From: Thalassospira lucentensis
GTDB lineage: Bacteria; Pseudomonadota; Alphaproteobacteria; Rhodospirillales; Thalassospiraceae
Assembly: GCF_001613805.1 (NCBI RefSeq)
Contig: NZ_LPVY01000004.1
Span: 52,687 to 116,686 of the forward strand
Reading direction: 5' to 3'
DNA length: 64,000 nt
Below the pieces are notes generated by a model that saw only the letters and a list, made by a program, of their open reading frames with translations, ran no database searches and had not been told where the DNA came from. The translations under genes and the position numbers were made by a program. This document shows, one piece after another, positions 51,785 through 61,701 of this stretch (its first letter is position 1; each line of letters starts with the position of its first letter).

Positions 51785-52939
51785 ATGTCCGATTTCATCT
51801 TTGAAACCACCCCGCGTGCGATCTGCCGGTTTGGCGGTGCACAGGAACTTGGTAAACTGTGCGCCGAAACCGGGGCAAAACGCGCCTTCATCCTAAGCGA
51901 CCCCGGCCTTGAAAAGGCCGGGCTGACATCGGGCCCCTGTGCCTCCCTTCGGCAGGCCGGGGTCGATTATCTCCTCTGGACCGGTGTGCAGGCCGACCCG
52001 CCCGAGGAAAGCATCCTTGACGCCACCCGCCATGCCCAGGAATTCGGTGCCGATATTATCATCGGGCTTGGCGGCGGCAGTTCGATGGATACCGCCAAAC
52101 TGGTGGCGCTGCTATGCGGCAAACCGCAAAATCTTGCCGATATTTACGGGATCGGTCTGGCGACAGGCCCGCGCCTGCGTCTGATACAGGTCCCGACGAC
52201 GGCTGGCACCGGGTCCGAAGTCACCCCGATTTCCATCGTCACCACGCCGACATCGGAAAAGAAGGGTGTCGTTTCCCCGCTGCTCTATCCCGATCTTGCA
52301 TTGCTTGATGCGGAACTGACCATGGGGTTACCGGCCCCGATCACGGCGGCCACGGGCATTGATGCCATGGTCCATGCGATCGAGGCCTATACGACAAAAC
52401 ACAAAAAAAATCCCCTGTCCGACAGCCTCGCCATCCGGGCATTGCAACTGATGACAGCCCATATCGACGATGCGGTTTCGGCAAATCCCGGCCGTGCCGC
52501 GCGCGAGGCAATGCTGCAGGGGTCCATGATGGCCGGAATGGCCTTTGCCAATGCCCCAGTGGCGGCGGTCCATGCGCTGGCCTATCCGCTGGGCGGGCAT
52601 TTTCACGTGCCGCACGGATTATCCAATGCCCTCGTCCTGACCGAGGTCCTCAAATTCAACCGCGATGCTGCGATGCAGCATTATGGCGAACTCGCCAGTG
52701 CCGTCATGCCGGACCAGCGTTTTTCCAACGATGCCGAGGCCTGCGACGCCTTCATCGCCTTTATCGCGGCAATGGTCGCGCGCATGCCGTTTGCGCAAAA
52801 ACTGCGCGATGTCGGTGTTGCGCAAACCGACCTTGATATGCTTGCGACCGATGCGATGAAAGTCGAACGGTTGCTGATCAATAACCCACGCGAGGTCACG
52901 TTTGACGATGCCCGCGCGATTTACGCCCGCGTTCTTTAG
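51785..52939 (+). CDS. Iron-containing alcohol dehydrogenase
   Basis: A 384-residue group III alcohol dehydrogenase. The NAD-binding GLGGGSSMDTAKLVALL and metal-binding GIDAMVHAIEAY plus AVHALAYPLGGHFHVPHGLSNA (His and Asp ligands) are clear. A GGAAGC-like ribosome-binding site precedes the ATG. Substrate unknown; butanol, lactaldehyde and 1,3-propanediol types share this pattern. It converges on maiA with a 10-bp gap. Confidence 0.93.
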   Translation: MSDFIFETTPRAICRFGGAQELGKLCAETGAKRAFILSDPGLEKAGLTSGPCASLRQAGVDYLLWTGVQADPPEESILDATRHAQEFGADIIIGLGGGSSMDTAKLVALLCGKPQNLADIYGIGLATGPRLRLIQVPTTAGTGSEVTPISIVTTPTSEKKGVVSPLLYPDLALLDAELTMGLPAPITAATGIDAMVHAIEAYTTKHKKNPLSDSLAIRALQLMTAHIDDAVSANPGRAAREAMLQGSMMAGMAFANAPVAAVHALAYPLGGHFHVPHGLSNALVLTEVLKFNRDAAMQHYGELASAVMPDQRFSNDAEACDAFIAFIAAMVARMPFAQKLRDVGVAQTDLDMLATDAMKVERLLINNPREVTFDDARAIYARVL

Positions 52940-52949
52940 GGTCCTGACC

Positions 52950-53606
52950 CTAATCCCTCGGCTTTGCAAGATCAGGATGGGCGCGCGCAAACGCGTCCAT
53001 CGCAAGGCACCGCTCGGCAATCTGGTTGATCATCGGAAGGTGGCTTAAATCAACTTCCCACCGCCGGGCATTATAAATCTGCGGGATCAGACAGATATCG
53101 GCCATTGATGGGCGATCACCGTGGCAAAAGCTGCCCGTGCCCGGATGGTCCAGAAGCCGCTCAAACGCTTCAAGCCCCTCGCCGATATATTTCCCCATCC
53201 ATTCCAGCCGCACCTGCGCCGGGTCCTCGCCGTGGGCTTCGGCCTGCTTCATGATATTGCCGACAACACCCAGATTACAGACCGGGTGAATATCCATCGC
53301 AATCGCGTGTGAAAGGGCGCGCACGCGTTGCCGCCCCACCGCATCCTTCGGCAGGAAACCCGCATGGCTGCGGGTCTCATCGAGATATTCGATGATTGCG
53401 AGTGACTGCGTCAGAACAAGCCCGTCAATCTCAAGGGCCGGCACCAACCCCTGCGGATTACGCTCACGGAAATCAGGCGCTTTATGCGCCCCCGCCAGAA
53501 GATCAACCGCAACGGATTGATACGCCATATCCATCAGCGAAAGCGCAATCCTGACCCGATAGCTGGCCGAAGACCGCCAATAATCATACAGGACGACATC
53601 GCTCAT
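52950..53606 (-). CDS. maiA: Maleylacetoacetate isomerase (zeta-class GST)
   Basis: A 218-residue protein with the zeta-class glutathione-transferase motif YDYWRSSASYRVRIALSL (SSxxxRVRIAL) and NPQGLVPALEIDGLVLTQSLAIIEYLDE. It isomerises maleylacetoacetate to fumarylacetoacetate with glutathione. The start overlaps the upstream fumarylacetoacetase stop by ATGA. Last step-two enzyme in the homogentisate operon. Confidence 0.95.
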   Translation of the reverse strand: MSDVVLYDYWRSSASYRVRIALSLMDMAYQSVAVDLLAGAHKAPDFRERNPQGLVPALEIDGLVLTQSLAIIEYLDETRSHAGFLPKDAVGRQRVRALSHAIAMDIHPVCNLGVVGNIMKQAEAHGEDPAQVRLEWMGKYIGEGLEAFERLLDHPGTGSFCHGDRPSMADICLIPQIYNARRWEVDLSHLPMINQIAERCLAMDAFARAHPDLAKPRD

Positions 53607-54622
53607 GGTGCGTACTTCACAACGCTCTGATCAATCGCGCCAAAGATTGATTGGCCATTGCCATCAAGCATCTCAATCCGCACCCGGTCGCCAAACTGCA
53701 TGAACGGCGTTTCCGGTTTGCCATTTTCAATGGTTTCGATCATGCGGATTTCGGCAATGCAAGAATATCCCGCCCCGCCCTGCGCAACCGGCTTGCCCGG
53801 CCCACCGTCAAGCTTGTTCGAAACCGTACCCGACCCGATGATCGATCCGGCACAAAGCGGGCGGGTCTTGGCGGCATGCGCGATCAATTGGGCAAAATCA
53901 AAGTTCATATCGACCCCAGCATTGGCGCGCCCAAACGGCTTGCCATTCAGATCAACGCAAAGCGGCAGGTGAACCTTGCCACCATCCCACGCATCGCCAA
54001 GTTCATCGGGCGTCACCGCCACCGGCGAAAAGGCCGAGGACGGCTTGGACTGGAAGAAACCAAATCCCTTGGCAAGCTCGCCGGGGATGAGGCCACGCAA
54101 CGATACGTCATTGACCAGCATGATCAAACGGATCGCATCGCGCGCCTGATCAAGTGATGCGCCCATCGGCACGTCACCGGTCACAACGGCAATCTCGCCT
54201 TCCATATCAATGCCCCATGCCGTATCGGCCATGCGGATATCATCACGCGGTCCCAGGAAACTGTCCGAACCACCCTGATACATCAGCGGATCGGTCCAGA
54301 AGGTGTCGGGCATTTCCGCCCCGCGCGCCTTGCGCACCAGTTCGACATGGTTGACATAGGCCGACCCATCCGCCCACTGAAACGCGCGCGGCAGGGGTGA
54401 ATGCAGCTTGGTTTCATCAAGCGTAAAACGTTTGGCAATCGTCGATCCGGCGGCGATTTCATCGGCCAGTTCTTTCAGGCGCGGCGCAACTTTATCCCAG
54501 TTATCAAGCGCTGCCTGCAATGTCGGCGCAATCGCGCTGGCATCGACATATTCGCCAAGGTCTTTGGTCACCAGCACAAGCTGGCCGTCACGGGTGCCGT
54601 TTTTAAGGGTTGCGAGTTTCAT
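53603..54622 (-). CDS. fahA: Fumarylacetoacetate hydrolase
   Basis: A 339-residue FAH-family enzyme of the shorter bacterial type. Conserved pieces are MKLATLKNGTRDGQLVLV, ADGSAYVNHVELVRKARGAEMP, the metal site EGEIAVVTGDVP, LVNDVSLRGLIPGELAKGFGFFQSKP and AGSIIGSGTVSN. It cleaves fumarylacetoacetate to fumarate and acetoacetate, ending tyrosine/phenylalanine breakdown. It is 64 bp downstream of hmgA. Confidence 0.93.
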   Translation of the reverse strand: MKLATLKNGTRDGQLVLVTKDLGEYVDASAIAPTLQAALDNWDKVAPRLKELADEIAAGSTIAKRFTLDETKLHSPLPRAFQWADGSAYVNHVELVRKARGAEMPDTFWTDPLMYQGGSDSFLGPRDDIRMADTAWGIDMEGEIAVVTGDVPMGASLDQARDAIRLIMLVNDVSLRGLIPGELAKGFGFFQSKPSSAFSPVAVTPDELGDAWDGGKVHLPLCVDLNGKPFGRANAGVDMNFDFAQLIAHAAKTRPLCAGSIIGSGTVSNKLDGGPGKPVAQGGAGYSCIAEIRMIETIENGKPETPFMQFGDRVRIEMLDGNGQSIFGAIDQSVVKYAP

Positions 54623-54686
54623 CGGTTTTTATGCCTCCGGCATTCCTGTCGTTAAGTCCTGTGATGTTCTTTTTACCGGTCGCCGT

Positions 54687-56066
54687 TTACGGGCGACCTT
54701 CCGGCGTGCCATCAAACTTGCGTTCCAGCCCGTCCCAGCACTCAAGATAATCATCCTGAAGCGTTTCAAGTTCGGCGGCAAATTTCGTCAATTGCTGCGG
54801 AAAACGGGTTTCAAACATGAAGGCCATCGTGCCCTCAAGCTTCTGCGGGCCAAGCTCCCCGTTTGATGCCTTTTCAAACCCGAACGCATCGGGGCCGTGC
54901 GGCAGCATCATGTTATGCAGGCTCATGCCACCGGGAACAAATCCCTTTTCCTTGGCGTCATATTGCCCGCAAATCAGCCCCATGAATTCCGACATGATAT
55001 TGCGGTGATACCATGGCGGGCGGAAGGTATGTTCCGCCACCATCCAGCGCGGCGGAAAGATGACAAAATCGATATTTGCTGTTCCCGCCTCGCCCGACGG
55101 GGCGGTCAGTACGGTAAAGATCGACGGATCAGGATGATCAAACAGGATCGCCCCCACCGGCGAAAATGTCCGAAGATCATATTTGAACGGCGTGTAATTG
55201 CCATGCCACGCCACCACATCAAGCGGCGAATGACCGATCCTGGTTTCATGGAACTGCCCGCACCATTTGATCAGGATCCGGCACGGCGTTTCCTTATCCT
55301 CATAGGCAGCCATGGGTGTCTTGAAATCACGCGGATTGGCAAGGCAGTTGGCCCCGATCGGTCCACGTTCCGGCAGGGTGAATTTCGCCCCATAGTTTTC
55401 GCAGACATAGCCCCGCGCCCCGCCCTCAATCCCGGGTGTTACGATCGACACCTTGAACATCATGCCACGCGGGATCAGCGCGATTTCAAGCGGTTCGACA
55501 TCCATGATGCCAAGTTCGGTAAAAATCCGAAGCGTGCCGCTTTCGGGCACCACCAGCAATTCGCCATCCGCATTGAAAAAATAGTCATCCACCATATCGG
55601 TGTTGCACACATATACGTGGCTTGCCATGCCGGTCTGGGTCATGGCGTCCCCGGCCGTGGTCACCGTGCGCATACCGGAAATGAAATCGGTGGGTTTGCT
55701 TGGCATCGGCACCGGGTCCCAGCGCAACTGACCCAGTGCAAGGCTATGGTCATTCACGCACGGGGCGGTTTTCCATTCCGGAAGGGCAAAGGATTTGAAC
55801 CGCCCGTTATGGCGCACGCTGGGCCGCATGCGATACAGCCACGACCGTTCATTGGTGCCGCGCGGCGCGGTAAAGGGCGATCCCGAAAGCTGTTCGGCAT
55901 AAAGGCCATAGGCGCATTTCTGCGGACTGTTCTGCCCCTGCGGCAAGGCACCGGGCAGACTTTCGGTTTCAAAATCATTGCCAAAACCGGGCATGTAACG
56001 CAGATCGTTTGTAACGCCGTTTGCAGCATTTCCGGCGGTTCCAGTCGTAACCTTGTGATCCGTCAT
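54687..56066 (-). CDS. hmgA: Homogentisate 1,2-dioxygenase
   Basis: A 459-residue iron-dependent ring-cleaving dioxygenase. Diagnostic stretches: [55 protein letters not shown], the iron-site region [20 protein letters not shown], and [15 protein letters not shown]. It opens homogentisate to maleylacetoacetate. The start at 56066 has AGGAAAAAGG upstream; the frame runs back to 56231 through the promoter and is not used. It is divergent from a MarR regulator across repeated GTTAC/GTAAC motifs. Confidence 0.96.
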   Translation of the reverse strand: MTDHKVTTGTAGNAANGVTNDLRYMPGFGNDFETESLPGALPQGQNSPQKCAYGLYAEQLSGSPFTAPRGTNERSWLYRMRPSVRHNGRFKSFALPEWKTAPCVNDHSLALGQLRWDPVPMPSKPTDFISGMRTVTTAGDAMTQTGMASHVYVCNTDMVDDYFFNADGELLVVPESGTLRIFTELGIMDVEPLEIALIPRGMMFKVSIVTPGIEGGARGYVCENYGAKFTLPERGPIGANCLANPRDFKTPMAAYEDKETPCRILIKWCGQFHETRIGHSPLDVVAWHGNYTPFKYDLRTFSPVGAILFDHPDPSIFTVLTAPSGEAGTANIDFVIFPPRWMVAEHTFRPPWYHRNIMSEFMGLICGQYDAKEKGFVPGGMSLHNMMLPHGPDAFGFEKASNGELGPQKLEGTMAFMFETRFPQQLTKFAAELETLQDDYLECWDGLERKFDGTPEGRP

Positions 56067-56091
56067 TGCCTTTTTCCTACCAATCTTCGAT

Positions 56092-56126
56092 ATAGTTACA
56101 TCCGTAACTGTAATTTTTGTAACTAT
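56092..56126. promoter_or_regulatory. Candidate MarR (HmgR) operator
   Basis: AGTTAC-ATCC-GTAACT (56094-56109) is a perfect 6-bp dyad, and ATAGTTAC (56092-56099) also forms a perfect inverted repeat with GTAACTAT (56119-56126). It lies between hmgA and the divergent MarR gene, 20 bp from the MarR start. Confidence 0.65.
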
Positions 56127-56145
56127 CAAACAGCCTTTTAAAGCC

Positions 56146-56574
56146 ATGAAATCCGAATTCGATCTGCACCGCTTTCTGCCGTTCCTGATGCACCACGCCA
56201 GCGAAAAGGTCAGTCTTGGCTTCCGCGACATCTATCGCGACCGATACCGGATGACGCGATCCGAATGGCGGGTTCTGGCAACCCTTGGGCAATATGGCCG
56301 ACTTACCGCGACCGAAATCGTTACCCATACGGGGCTTCATAAAACCAAGGTCTCGCGCGCCGTTTTTTCCATCGAACAACGCCGCTGGCTCCGACGCGTC
56401 CAGAACGAAAATGATCGTCGCGTTCATCGCCTTGAACTGACATCACAGGGCCAATCGGCCTTTCAGTCACTGTGCGAGGCGGGCATTGCCTATGACAAAA
56501 AGGTCCGCGATTTTCTGGGCGATGCGGATTTCAAACGCCTTTCCGACCTCCTGACAAAGCTGAACGATCTTTGA
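56146..56574 (+). CDS. MarR-family regulator, probable controller of homogentisate catabolism
   Basis: A 142-residue winged-helix protein with the MarR core ([48 protein letters not shown] and wing [17 protein letters not shown]). Its divergent position next to hmgA and the dyads between them support an HmgR-type repressor of hmgA-fahA-maiA. Its 3' end overlaps the convergent IclR gene by 44 bp. Confidence 0.9.
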   Translation: MKSEFDLHRFLPFLMHHASEKVSLGFRDIYRDRYRMTRSEWRVLATLGQYGRLTATEIVTHTGLHKTKVSRAVFSIEQRRWLRRVQNENDRRVHRLELTSQGQSAFQSLCEAGIAYDKKVRDFLGDADFKRLSDLLTKLNDL

Positions 56575-57451
56575 TGGTCCCTGTGACATTTCCTGTGACA
56601 ATTGCTGTTTGAATGTCCTCGGCCTCATCACGCGGCTGCCCGCCCCAGCTTTGGGTGAAATCGGCAATCGCGCGCAAAAACACGTCAAAGGCCGGTTGCC
56701 CCGGCTGAAAATAATTGGCCTTCGGGTTCATCAATGTCACGCAACACGCCACCGCCCCGTCCAGATTATAAACCGGCGCACTGATCGCCGATAAACCCGG
56801 CACGATATCGCCTTCGATCACCGCCGCACCGCGTTCGCGCGTTTCAATGATCAACCGATCCACCGTCGCATCATCCCAATGCAGGATATCCTGTTCGGCC
56901 CGGATCACATGCTCAATCGCCCCGCGCGGCATGGTCGATAAAAACGCCTGCCCGGTGGCCGACCGCAATAACGGCATCACCGTGCCAAGCCCCATGGTCG
57001 ATATGATCGGTGGCCCGCCATGCTCGGTCCGGATCAGGACCGGCCCGCGTTCGCCCCAGATCGCCAAATGCCCGGACGACCGCAAATCAATCGCCAGATT
57101 GCGCAAAAGCCGCCCGGCCCGCATCACCACATCATTGCGTTCAATCGCCGAAATCCCCATCCGCAACGCCATCGGCCCCAGGCCATAAAGCCCGGTCAGA
57201 TCATCCTGCCAGGCAAGACCGATGCGAACCAGACTCGCCAGATAGCGATGAACCTTTGCCGGTGGCATATCCACCGCCGCCGCCAGATCCTTTAACGGTA
57301 CCGGGAATTTGAAGTCGCACAATGCCGCGATAATCACGCCACTGACCTCGACCGACTGAATGCCCTTGCGCGTATCCGCCGCATCAACCGCGTCCGAAAT
57401 ATCGATGTCGCTATCCGCAACCGGGATGTTTTTCGATGGGGCTTTGGTCAA
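56531..57451 (-). CDS. IclR-family transcriptional regulator
   Basis: A 306-residue protein with an N-terminal winged helix (LKDLAAAVDMPPAKVHRYLASLVRIGLAWQD) and the IclR effector domain (LPLLRSATGQAFLSTM, VPGLSAISAPVYNLDGAVACCVTL). It is divergent from the TRAP transporter at 57639 and presumably controls it. An AT-rich imperfect dyad (TGAT-N7-ATCA, about 57484-57498) in the 187-bp spacer is the only operator candidate. Confidence 0.92.
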   Translation of the reverse strand: MTKAPSKNIPVADSDIDISDAVDAADTRKGIQSVEVSGVIIAALCDFKFPVPLKDLAAAVDMPPAKVHRYLASLVRIGLAWQDDLTGLYGLGPMALRMGISAIERNDVVMRAGRLLRNLAIDLRSSGHLAIWGERGPVLIRTEHGGPPIISTMGLGTVMPLLRSATGQAFLSTMPRGAIEHVIRAEQDILHWDDATVDRLIIETRERGAAVIEGDIVPGLSAISAPVYNLDGAVACCVTLMNPKANYFQPGQPAFDVFLRAIADFTQSWGGQPRDEAEDIQTAIVTGNVTGTIKDRSALSGGRKGV

Positions 57452-57638
57452 AATTTACCTGCATAAATTTCATATTGCGTAATTGATTATATATATCATA
57501 ATTCCAATTCAAAGAAAAAACAGCACTCCACACCGATGATCAGAACGTGGAAAGCCCATCAGCGGCCGTGATGCGCCCTTGGCACCGGACCGATCAAAAG
57601 CACGATCAAACACATGATCAGAAAACAGGGAGAGGAAC

Positions 57639-58697
57639 ATGAAACCGATGAAACTTCGCAACACACTGCTTGGGCTTCTGGCCGGGGCAACGATTCTGGC
57701 CGGTGCGGGCATGGCACAGGCCGCCGATATCACGCTGAAGGTCAGCCACTATCTGCCGCCAAGCCACGGCTTCCAGAAAGACTTCCTCGAAAGCTGGGGC
57801 AAGGAACTGTCGGAAAAAACCAACGGCAAGGTCGAAGTCGAAATTTATGACGCGACATCGGCCTTTGGCAAAATCGACCGTCAGGCCGATCAGGTCCGCG
57901 CAGGCGTGATGGATATGGCCGTTGGCCTGAACGGCATCCCGCGTGACCGCTATCCGGCCGCCTCGATCATTGAACTGCCGTTTCTGGTGAAATATGCCGA
58001 TTCCGGGTCTGAAACCCTTTGGACGCTTTACAAGGAAGGTCTGCTTGGCAGCGACTATAAAGACTTCAAGCTCCTTGCCCTGTTCACCCATCCGGGCGGC
58101 CTGATCCATACCCTTGATAACCCGGTTCGATCCCTTGACGACCTCAAGGGTCTGCGCCTCAGAACGCCAAGCCCGGCGATTTCGGCCATGCTGGAATCCT
58201 TTGGCGCATCCCCGGTCGGCCTGCCGCCATCGGCGATTTACGAAAACCTGCAAAAGGGCAATATCGAAGGTCTGGTTGCCACCTGGGATCTGGTCAACGC
58301 GGTCAAGGCCAACGAACTTCTGAAATATCACACCGATGCCGCGGCCTATACCGCCGGCTTCTATTTCGTGATGAACCAGAAAAAATATGACAGCCTGCCC
58401 GACGATGTCCGTGCCGCCATCGACGAAATTTCCGGCGACGTCCTTGTCGGCAAATTTGGCGACTGGTGGACCAAATGGGAAGCCGTTGGCAAGGCCAATG
58501 CCGAACAACACGGCAATGAAATCATCACGATTGATGACGCCACCCGTACTCAATGGCAGGAAGCATCCCAGCCGATGATCCAGGAATATCTGGCCGGGCT
58601 GAAGGAAAAGGGCGTCTCCGACCCCGAAGCCATCTATAAACGCGCGCAGGAACTGATCGCGGAATTTGATGCCAAATATCACGCTGGCGACAAATGA
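57639..58697 (+). CDS. TRAP transporter substrate-binding protein (DctP type)
   Basis: A 352-residue periplasmic protein with a signal peptide (ending GMAQAAD) and DctP motifs: ITLKVSHYLPPSHGFQKDFLESWGKEL, GKVEVEIYDATSAFGK, LKGLRLRTPSPAISAMLESFGASPVGLPPSAIYENLQKGNIEG. A GGAGAGGA ribosome-binding site precedes it. First gene of a three-gene TRAP operon with ATGA overlaps. The ligand is unknown; C4-dicarboxylate, ketoacid and aromatic acid binders share this fold. Confidence 0.94.
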   Translation: MKPMKLRNTLLGLLAGATILAGAGMAQAADITLKVSHYLPPSHGFQKDFLESWGKELSEKTNGKVEVEIYDATSAFGKIDRQADQVRAGVMDMAVGLNGIPRDRYPAASIIELPFLVKYADSGSETLWTLYKEGLLGSDYKDFKLLALFTHPGGLIHTLDNPVRSLDDLKGLRLRTPSPAISAMLESFGASPVGLPPSAIYENLQKGNIEGLVATWDLVNAVKANELLKYHTDAAAYTAGFYFVMNQKKYDSLPDDVRAAIDEISGDVLVGKFGDWWTKWEAVGKANAEQHGNEIITIDDATRTQWQEASQPMIQEYLAGLKEKGVSDPEAIYKRAQELIAEFDAKYHAGDK

Positions 58698-59230
58698 CGC
58701 ATCGTGCTGAAAAATCCGGTGGATCGCGGCTTTATGCCGCGGTCTGCCACATTGATCACTTCATGAACCGACTGACCGACATTCTGGCCTTTGTCGGCAT
58801 GGCGGCCCTGATCGGGGCGATTGCCATTGTGGTTGTCGATATCATCTGGCGGCGCATTGGCGGGCAATCGCTGGTCGGGGCAGTTGACCTGACCCAGTTT
58901 TGCGTTATGGCCGCCGCCTCATGGGCGATCCCCTATGCCTTTAGCGCCCATGCCCATGTCACGGTTGACCTGATCGGCAAGAACCGCCTTCGCATCCTGT
59001 TTAAAACCATTGATCGATTGATCCCGCTTTTATGCGCCGGGCTGATGGCCTTCCTGCTTTATCTGTCGTGGGGCCGTGCGATGGAACAATGGACCTATGG
59101 CGATGTGTCGCAGAACCTTGCGATCCCGATGATCCTGTTCTGGGCCTTCCTTCTGACCGGCATGGCGATCTCGACACTGGTGTGTCTTGTGCAATTTCTA
59201 AAACTGCTTTTAACGGACGAGAAGAGCTGA
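58694..59230 (+). CDS. TRAP transporter small permease subunit (DctQ type)
   Basis: A 178-residue protein with four membrane helices; VVVDIIWRRIGGQSLVGAVDLTQFCVMAAASWAIPYAFSAHAHVTVDLI is the DctQ core. Start overlaps the binding-protein stop (ATGA), and its stop overlaps the large-subunit start by one base (TGATG), so the three are translationally coupled. Confidence 0.93.
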   Translation: MTHRAEKSGGSRLYAAVCHIDHFMNRLTDILAFVGMAALIGAIAIVVVDIIWRRIGGQSLVGAVDLTQFCVMAAASWAIPYAFSAHAHVTVDLIGKNRLRILFKTIDRLIPLLCAGLMAFLLYLSWGRAMEQWTYGDVSQNLAIPMILFWAFLLTGMAISTLVCLVQFLKLLLTDEKS

Positions 59231-60543
59231 TGGCGACGGAATGGGCGGGACTGATCGGGTTTGTGGCGGCTCTCGCACTGGCCCTTTTGCGGGTGCCGGT
59301 CGCGGTCGCAATGGCGGTTGTCGGCATCATCGGCACCCTGCTTCTGACCGACTGGATGTCGGCAAGCTACGTCATGGCAAGCCTCCCGTTCGAGGCGATA
59401 TTCCCCTATGGCCTTTCAGTGGTGCCGCTCTTCATTTTCATGGGGGTGTTTGCATCCCATTCCGGGCTATCGGGCAATCTGTTTCGCGGCATCACCGCAT
59501 TTTCCGGCCATCGTCCGGGCGGTCTGGCCGCATCCAGCATCGGCGCCAGCGCGGTATTTGGCGCGATTTGCGGATCATCGCTTGCGACCTGTGCGACCAT
59601 GGGCCGCGTCGCCCTTCCTGAAATGCGCGAACGCGGCTATGCCAAAAGCCTTGCCGGGGCATCGATTGCCGCGGGCGGAACACTTGGCGTTCTGATCCCG
59701 CCCTCAATCCTGCTGGTGATCTATGCCCTGATGACCGAACAATCCATCGGCGCGCTGTTTGCCGGTGCGATGATCCCGGGCCTTCTGGCGACAGTGCTTT
59801 ACATCATATCCATCCGCATTCAGGTCATGCGAAATCCTTCCCTCGCCCCGGTCAGTGACTATGTCCCCTGGTCACAGCGTTGGGGTGCCTTGCTGCGCAT
59901 GTGGGATGCCATCGTCTTGATCGTTCTGGTGATCGGCGGGATTTATGCCGGCCTGTTTTCCCCCACAGAAGCCGCGGCTGTTGGTGCCGGTGGTGCCCTG
60001 CTGTTTGCGTTTTTGCGCAAACGGCTGAACTGGTCGGTTTTACGCACCGGCATTCGCGAAACCGCTGGCATGACCGGGATGATCTTCCTGATCCTGATCG
60101 GGGCGGCCCTGTTCAATTTCTTCATCGAAACCAGCGGCCTGACCCAGACACTGGTCGACTGGATCACCACGCAAGGCTACTCGCCGCTGGTCGTTCTGAT
60201 CGCCCTTCTGGTGTTTTATGTCGTGCTGGGCTGCTTCATGGACAGCCTCTCCATGATCCTTCTGACGGTGGTCCCGGCATATGGCGTGATTACCGGCGTC
60301 GGCTATGATCCGGTCTGGTTTGGCGTGGTTCTGGTATCGGTCGTTGAAATCGGCCTGATCACGCCGCCGATTGGCATGAACCTGTTCATCATTCAGGGCG
60401 TGTCATCGGACATGACCATCACCACCCTGTCCCGCGGCATCCTGCCCTTCCTCGCCGCCGATTTCATCCGCGTCATCCTGATGGTCGCCATCCCCGGTCT
60501 GGTCCTGTGGCTGCCCCATCTTCTGGGGTTTGGTGCTTACTAG
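59230..60543 (+). CDS. TRAP transporter large permease subunit (DctM type)
   Basis: A 437-residue DctM protein with motifs VVPLFIFMGVFASHSGLSGNLF, AVFGAICGSSLATCATMG, GGTLGVLIPPSILLVIYALMTE and EIGLITPPIGMNLFIIQGV. The start at 59230 (MATEWAGL) follows GAAGAG; the frame extends back to 59032 inside the small subunit but in a different, non-homologous sequence. Completes the transporter with the preceding two genes. Confidence 0.95.
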   Translation: MATEWAGLIGFVAALALALLRVPVAVAMAVVGIIGTLLLTDWMSASYVMASLPFEAIFPYGLSVVPLFIFMGVFASHSGLSGNLFRGITAFSGHRPGGLAASSIGASAVFGAICGSSLATCATMGRVALPEMRERGYAKSLAGASIAAGGTLGVLIPPSILLVIYALMTEQSIGALFAGAMIPGLLATVLYIISIRIQVMRNPSLAPVSDYVPWSQRWGALLRMWDAIVLIVLVIGGIYAGLFSPTEAAAVGAGGALLFAFLRKRLNWSVLRTGIRETAGMTGMIFLILIGAALFNFFIETSGLTQTLVDWITTQGYSPLVVLIALLVFYVVLGCFMDSLSMILLTVVPAYGVITGVGYDPVWFGVVLVSVVEIGLITPPIGMNLFIIQGVSSDMTITTLSRGILPFLAADFIRVILMVAIPGLVLWLPHLLGFGAY

Positions 60544-60657
60544 CGCCCCCTCAACCTGATCGCTTTCGAATGGCGGGCCCACACCCCGCCACCGATCAGC
60601 CGCCGCTTGTGCCGCCTCAGGTCCCGTTTCCAAGCACGCAGCATGAAATCCCCTGTT

Positions 60658-61596
60658 CTACGGACGAATAACGTAGCGATGGGTTGCCGCAAGGTCCCAG
60701 ATGTCCCCGATTTCGCTTAAAGGCCGGACTTCATGCGGTACGGAGAATCCAGCCGCCTGTGCCGCGTTTAAAAGCTCCGCACAGGCGGCAAGATAGTCCC
60801 TGACGGGAACCGAACCGATGCCTGAACCAACGATCTCGATACCCGAACTTTGCAGGCCGTATCCTGCCAGCGGTACCGTTTGGCCCGCGATAGTGCCGAT
60901 CACGGCATAGCGCAGGCGCGGTTCTCCGGTCGGTGCGCCGCGTCCTGTCGTCGCGGCCGCAAAAATGCGCTCTGCCACCCCACCCCAGGCGAAGTCGAGG
61001 ACGATATCCACGCCCTCGCGGAATGCGTCCTTCAGCACGTCGTCGGCATCCGCCGCATCAAGGGCGATGCCCTGATCCGCAGGCAATCCTTCCAGCCCGG
61101 TAGCTGTGCGGACAACGGCAATGGTTCGACCCGCACCGTGATGGCGCGCGATCTGCAATGCGAGATGGCCAGCAGCACCATTGGCACCCGTGACAAGGAC
61201 CGTCTGGCCGGGTTCAATCGGAACACGCCGCGTAAGCGCCACCCATGACGCAAGCCCCGCCGTCGCCATGGCAGCCGCGGCCGTGTCGCTCAATCCATCT
61301 GGAACCGGCACTGTCATCGATGCAGGCACCAGCGTTCGTTCGGCCAAAGAGCCGAAAGGCTGCTTTGGGAACAGGAAATAGACGCGCTCCCCGAAGGTAT
61401 TCGTGCCAACCCCGTCGACACCGATGGCAAGTCCCGTCCCTTCGGGGGAAACTGGTGCGGAGGCGCGCAGTCGCACAACCGGGCTGATCGGTGCTGCGGT
61501 CACATTGATGACGATCTCCCCTTCTTTGGCTTCGGGTTCGGCAGTGTCTCCATAGACAGGAGCACTCCCCGTCCTTGTGATAATTGCTGCTTTCAT
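60658..61596 (-). CDS. Zinc-independent alcohol dehydrogenase/quinone oxidoreductase family protein
   Basis: A 312-residue medium-chain dehydrogenase with a GroES-like N-terminus and the Rossmann motif VLVTGANGAAGHLALQIARHHGAG. No zinc cysteines are visible. It acts probably as an NADPH-dependent enone or quinone reductase. It is in the same direction as and downstream of the SRPBCC gene (105 bp gap), and both are divergent from an AraC regulator, which suggests a small regulated detoxification or catabolic unit. Confidence 0.88.
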   Translation of the reverse strand: MKAAIITRTGSAPVYGDTAEPEAKEGEIVINVTAAPISPVVRLRASAPVSPEGTGLAIGVDGVGTNTFGERVYFLFPKQPFGSLAERTLVPASMTVPVPDGLSDTAAAAMATAGLASWVALTRRVPIEPGQTVLVTGANGAAGHLALQIARHHGAGRTIAVVRTATGLEGLPADQGIALDAADADDVLKDAFREGVDIVLDFAWGGVAERIFAAATTGRGAPTGEPRLRYAVIGTIAGQTVPLAGYGLQSSGIEIVGSGIGSVPVRDYLAACAELLNAAQAAGFSVPHEVRPLSEIGDIWDLAATHRYVIRP

Positions 61597-61701
61597 GGTT
61601 GCATCTCCTTGGTCTCAGAGCCTGAGATCGGGGTTCTCGGCAGGTGACCCGGCGCGCGCTGTTTGTGTGCGGTATCCGCGCTTGTTGCCGTTCTCGAACG
61701 C

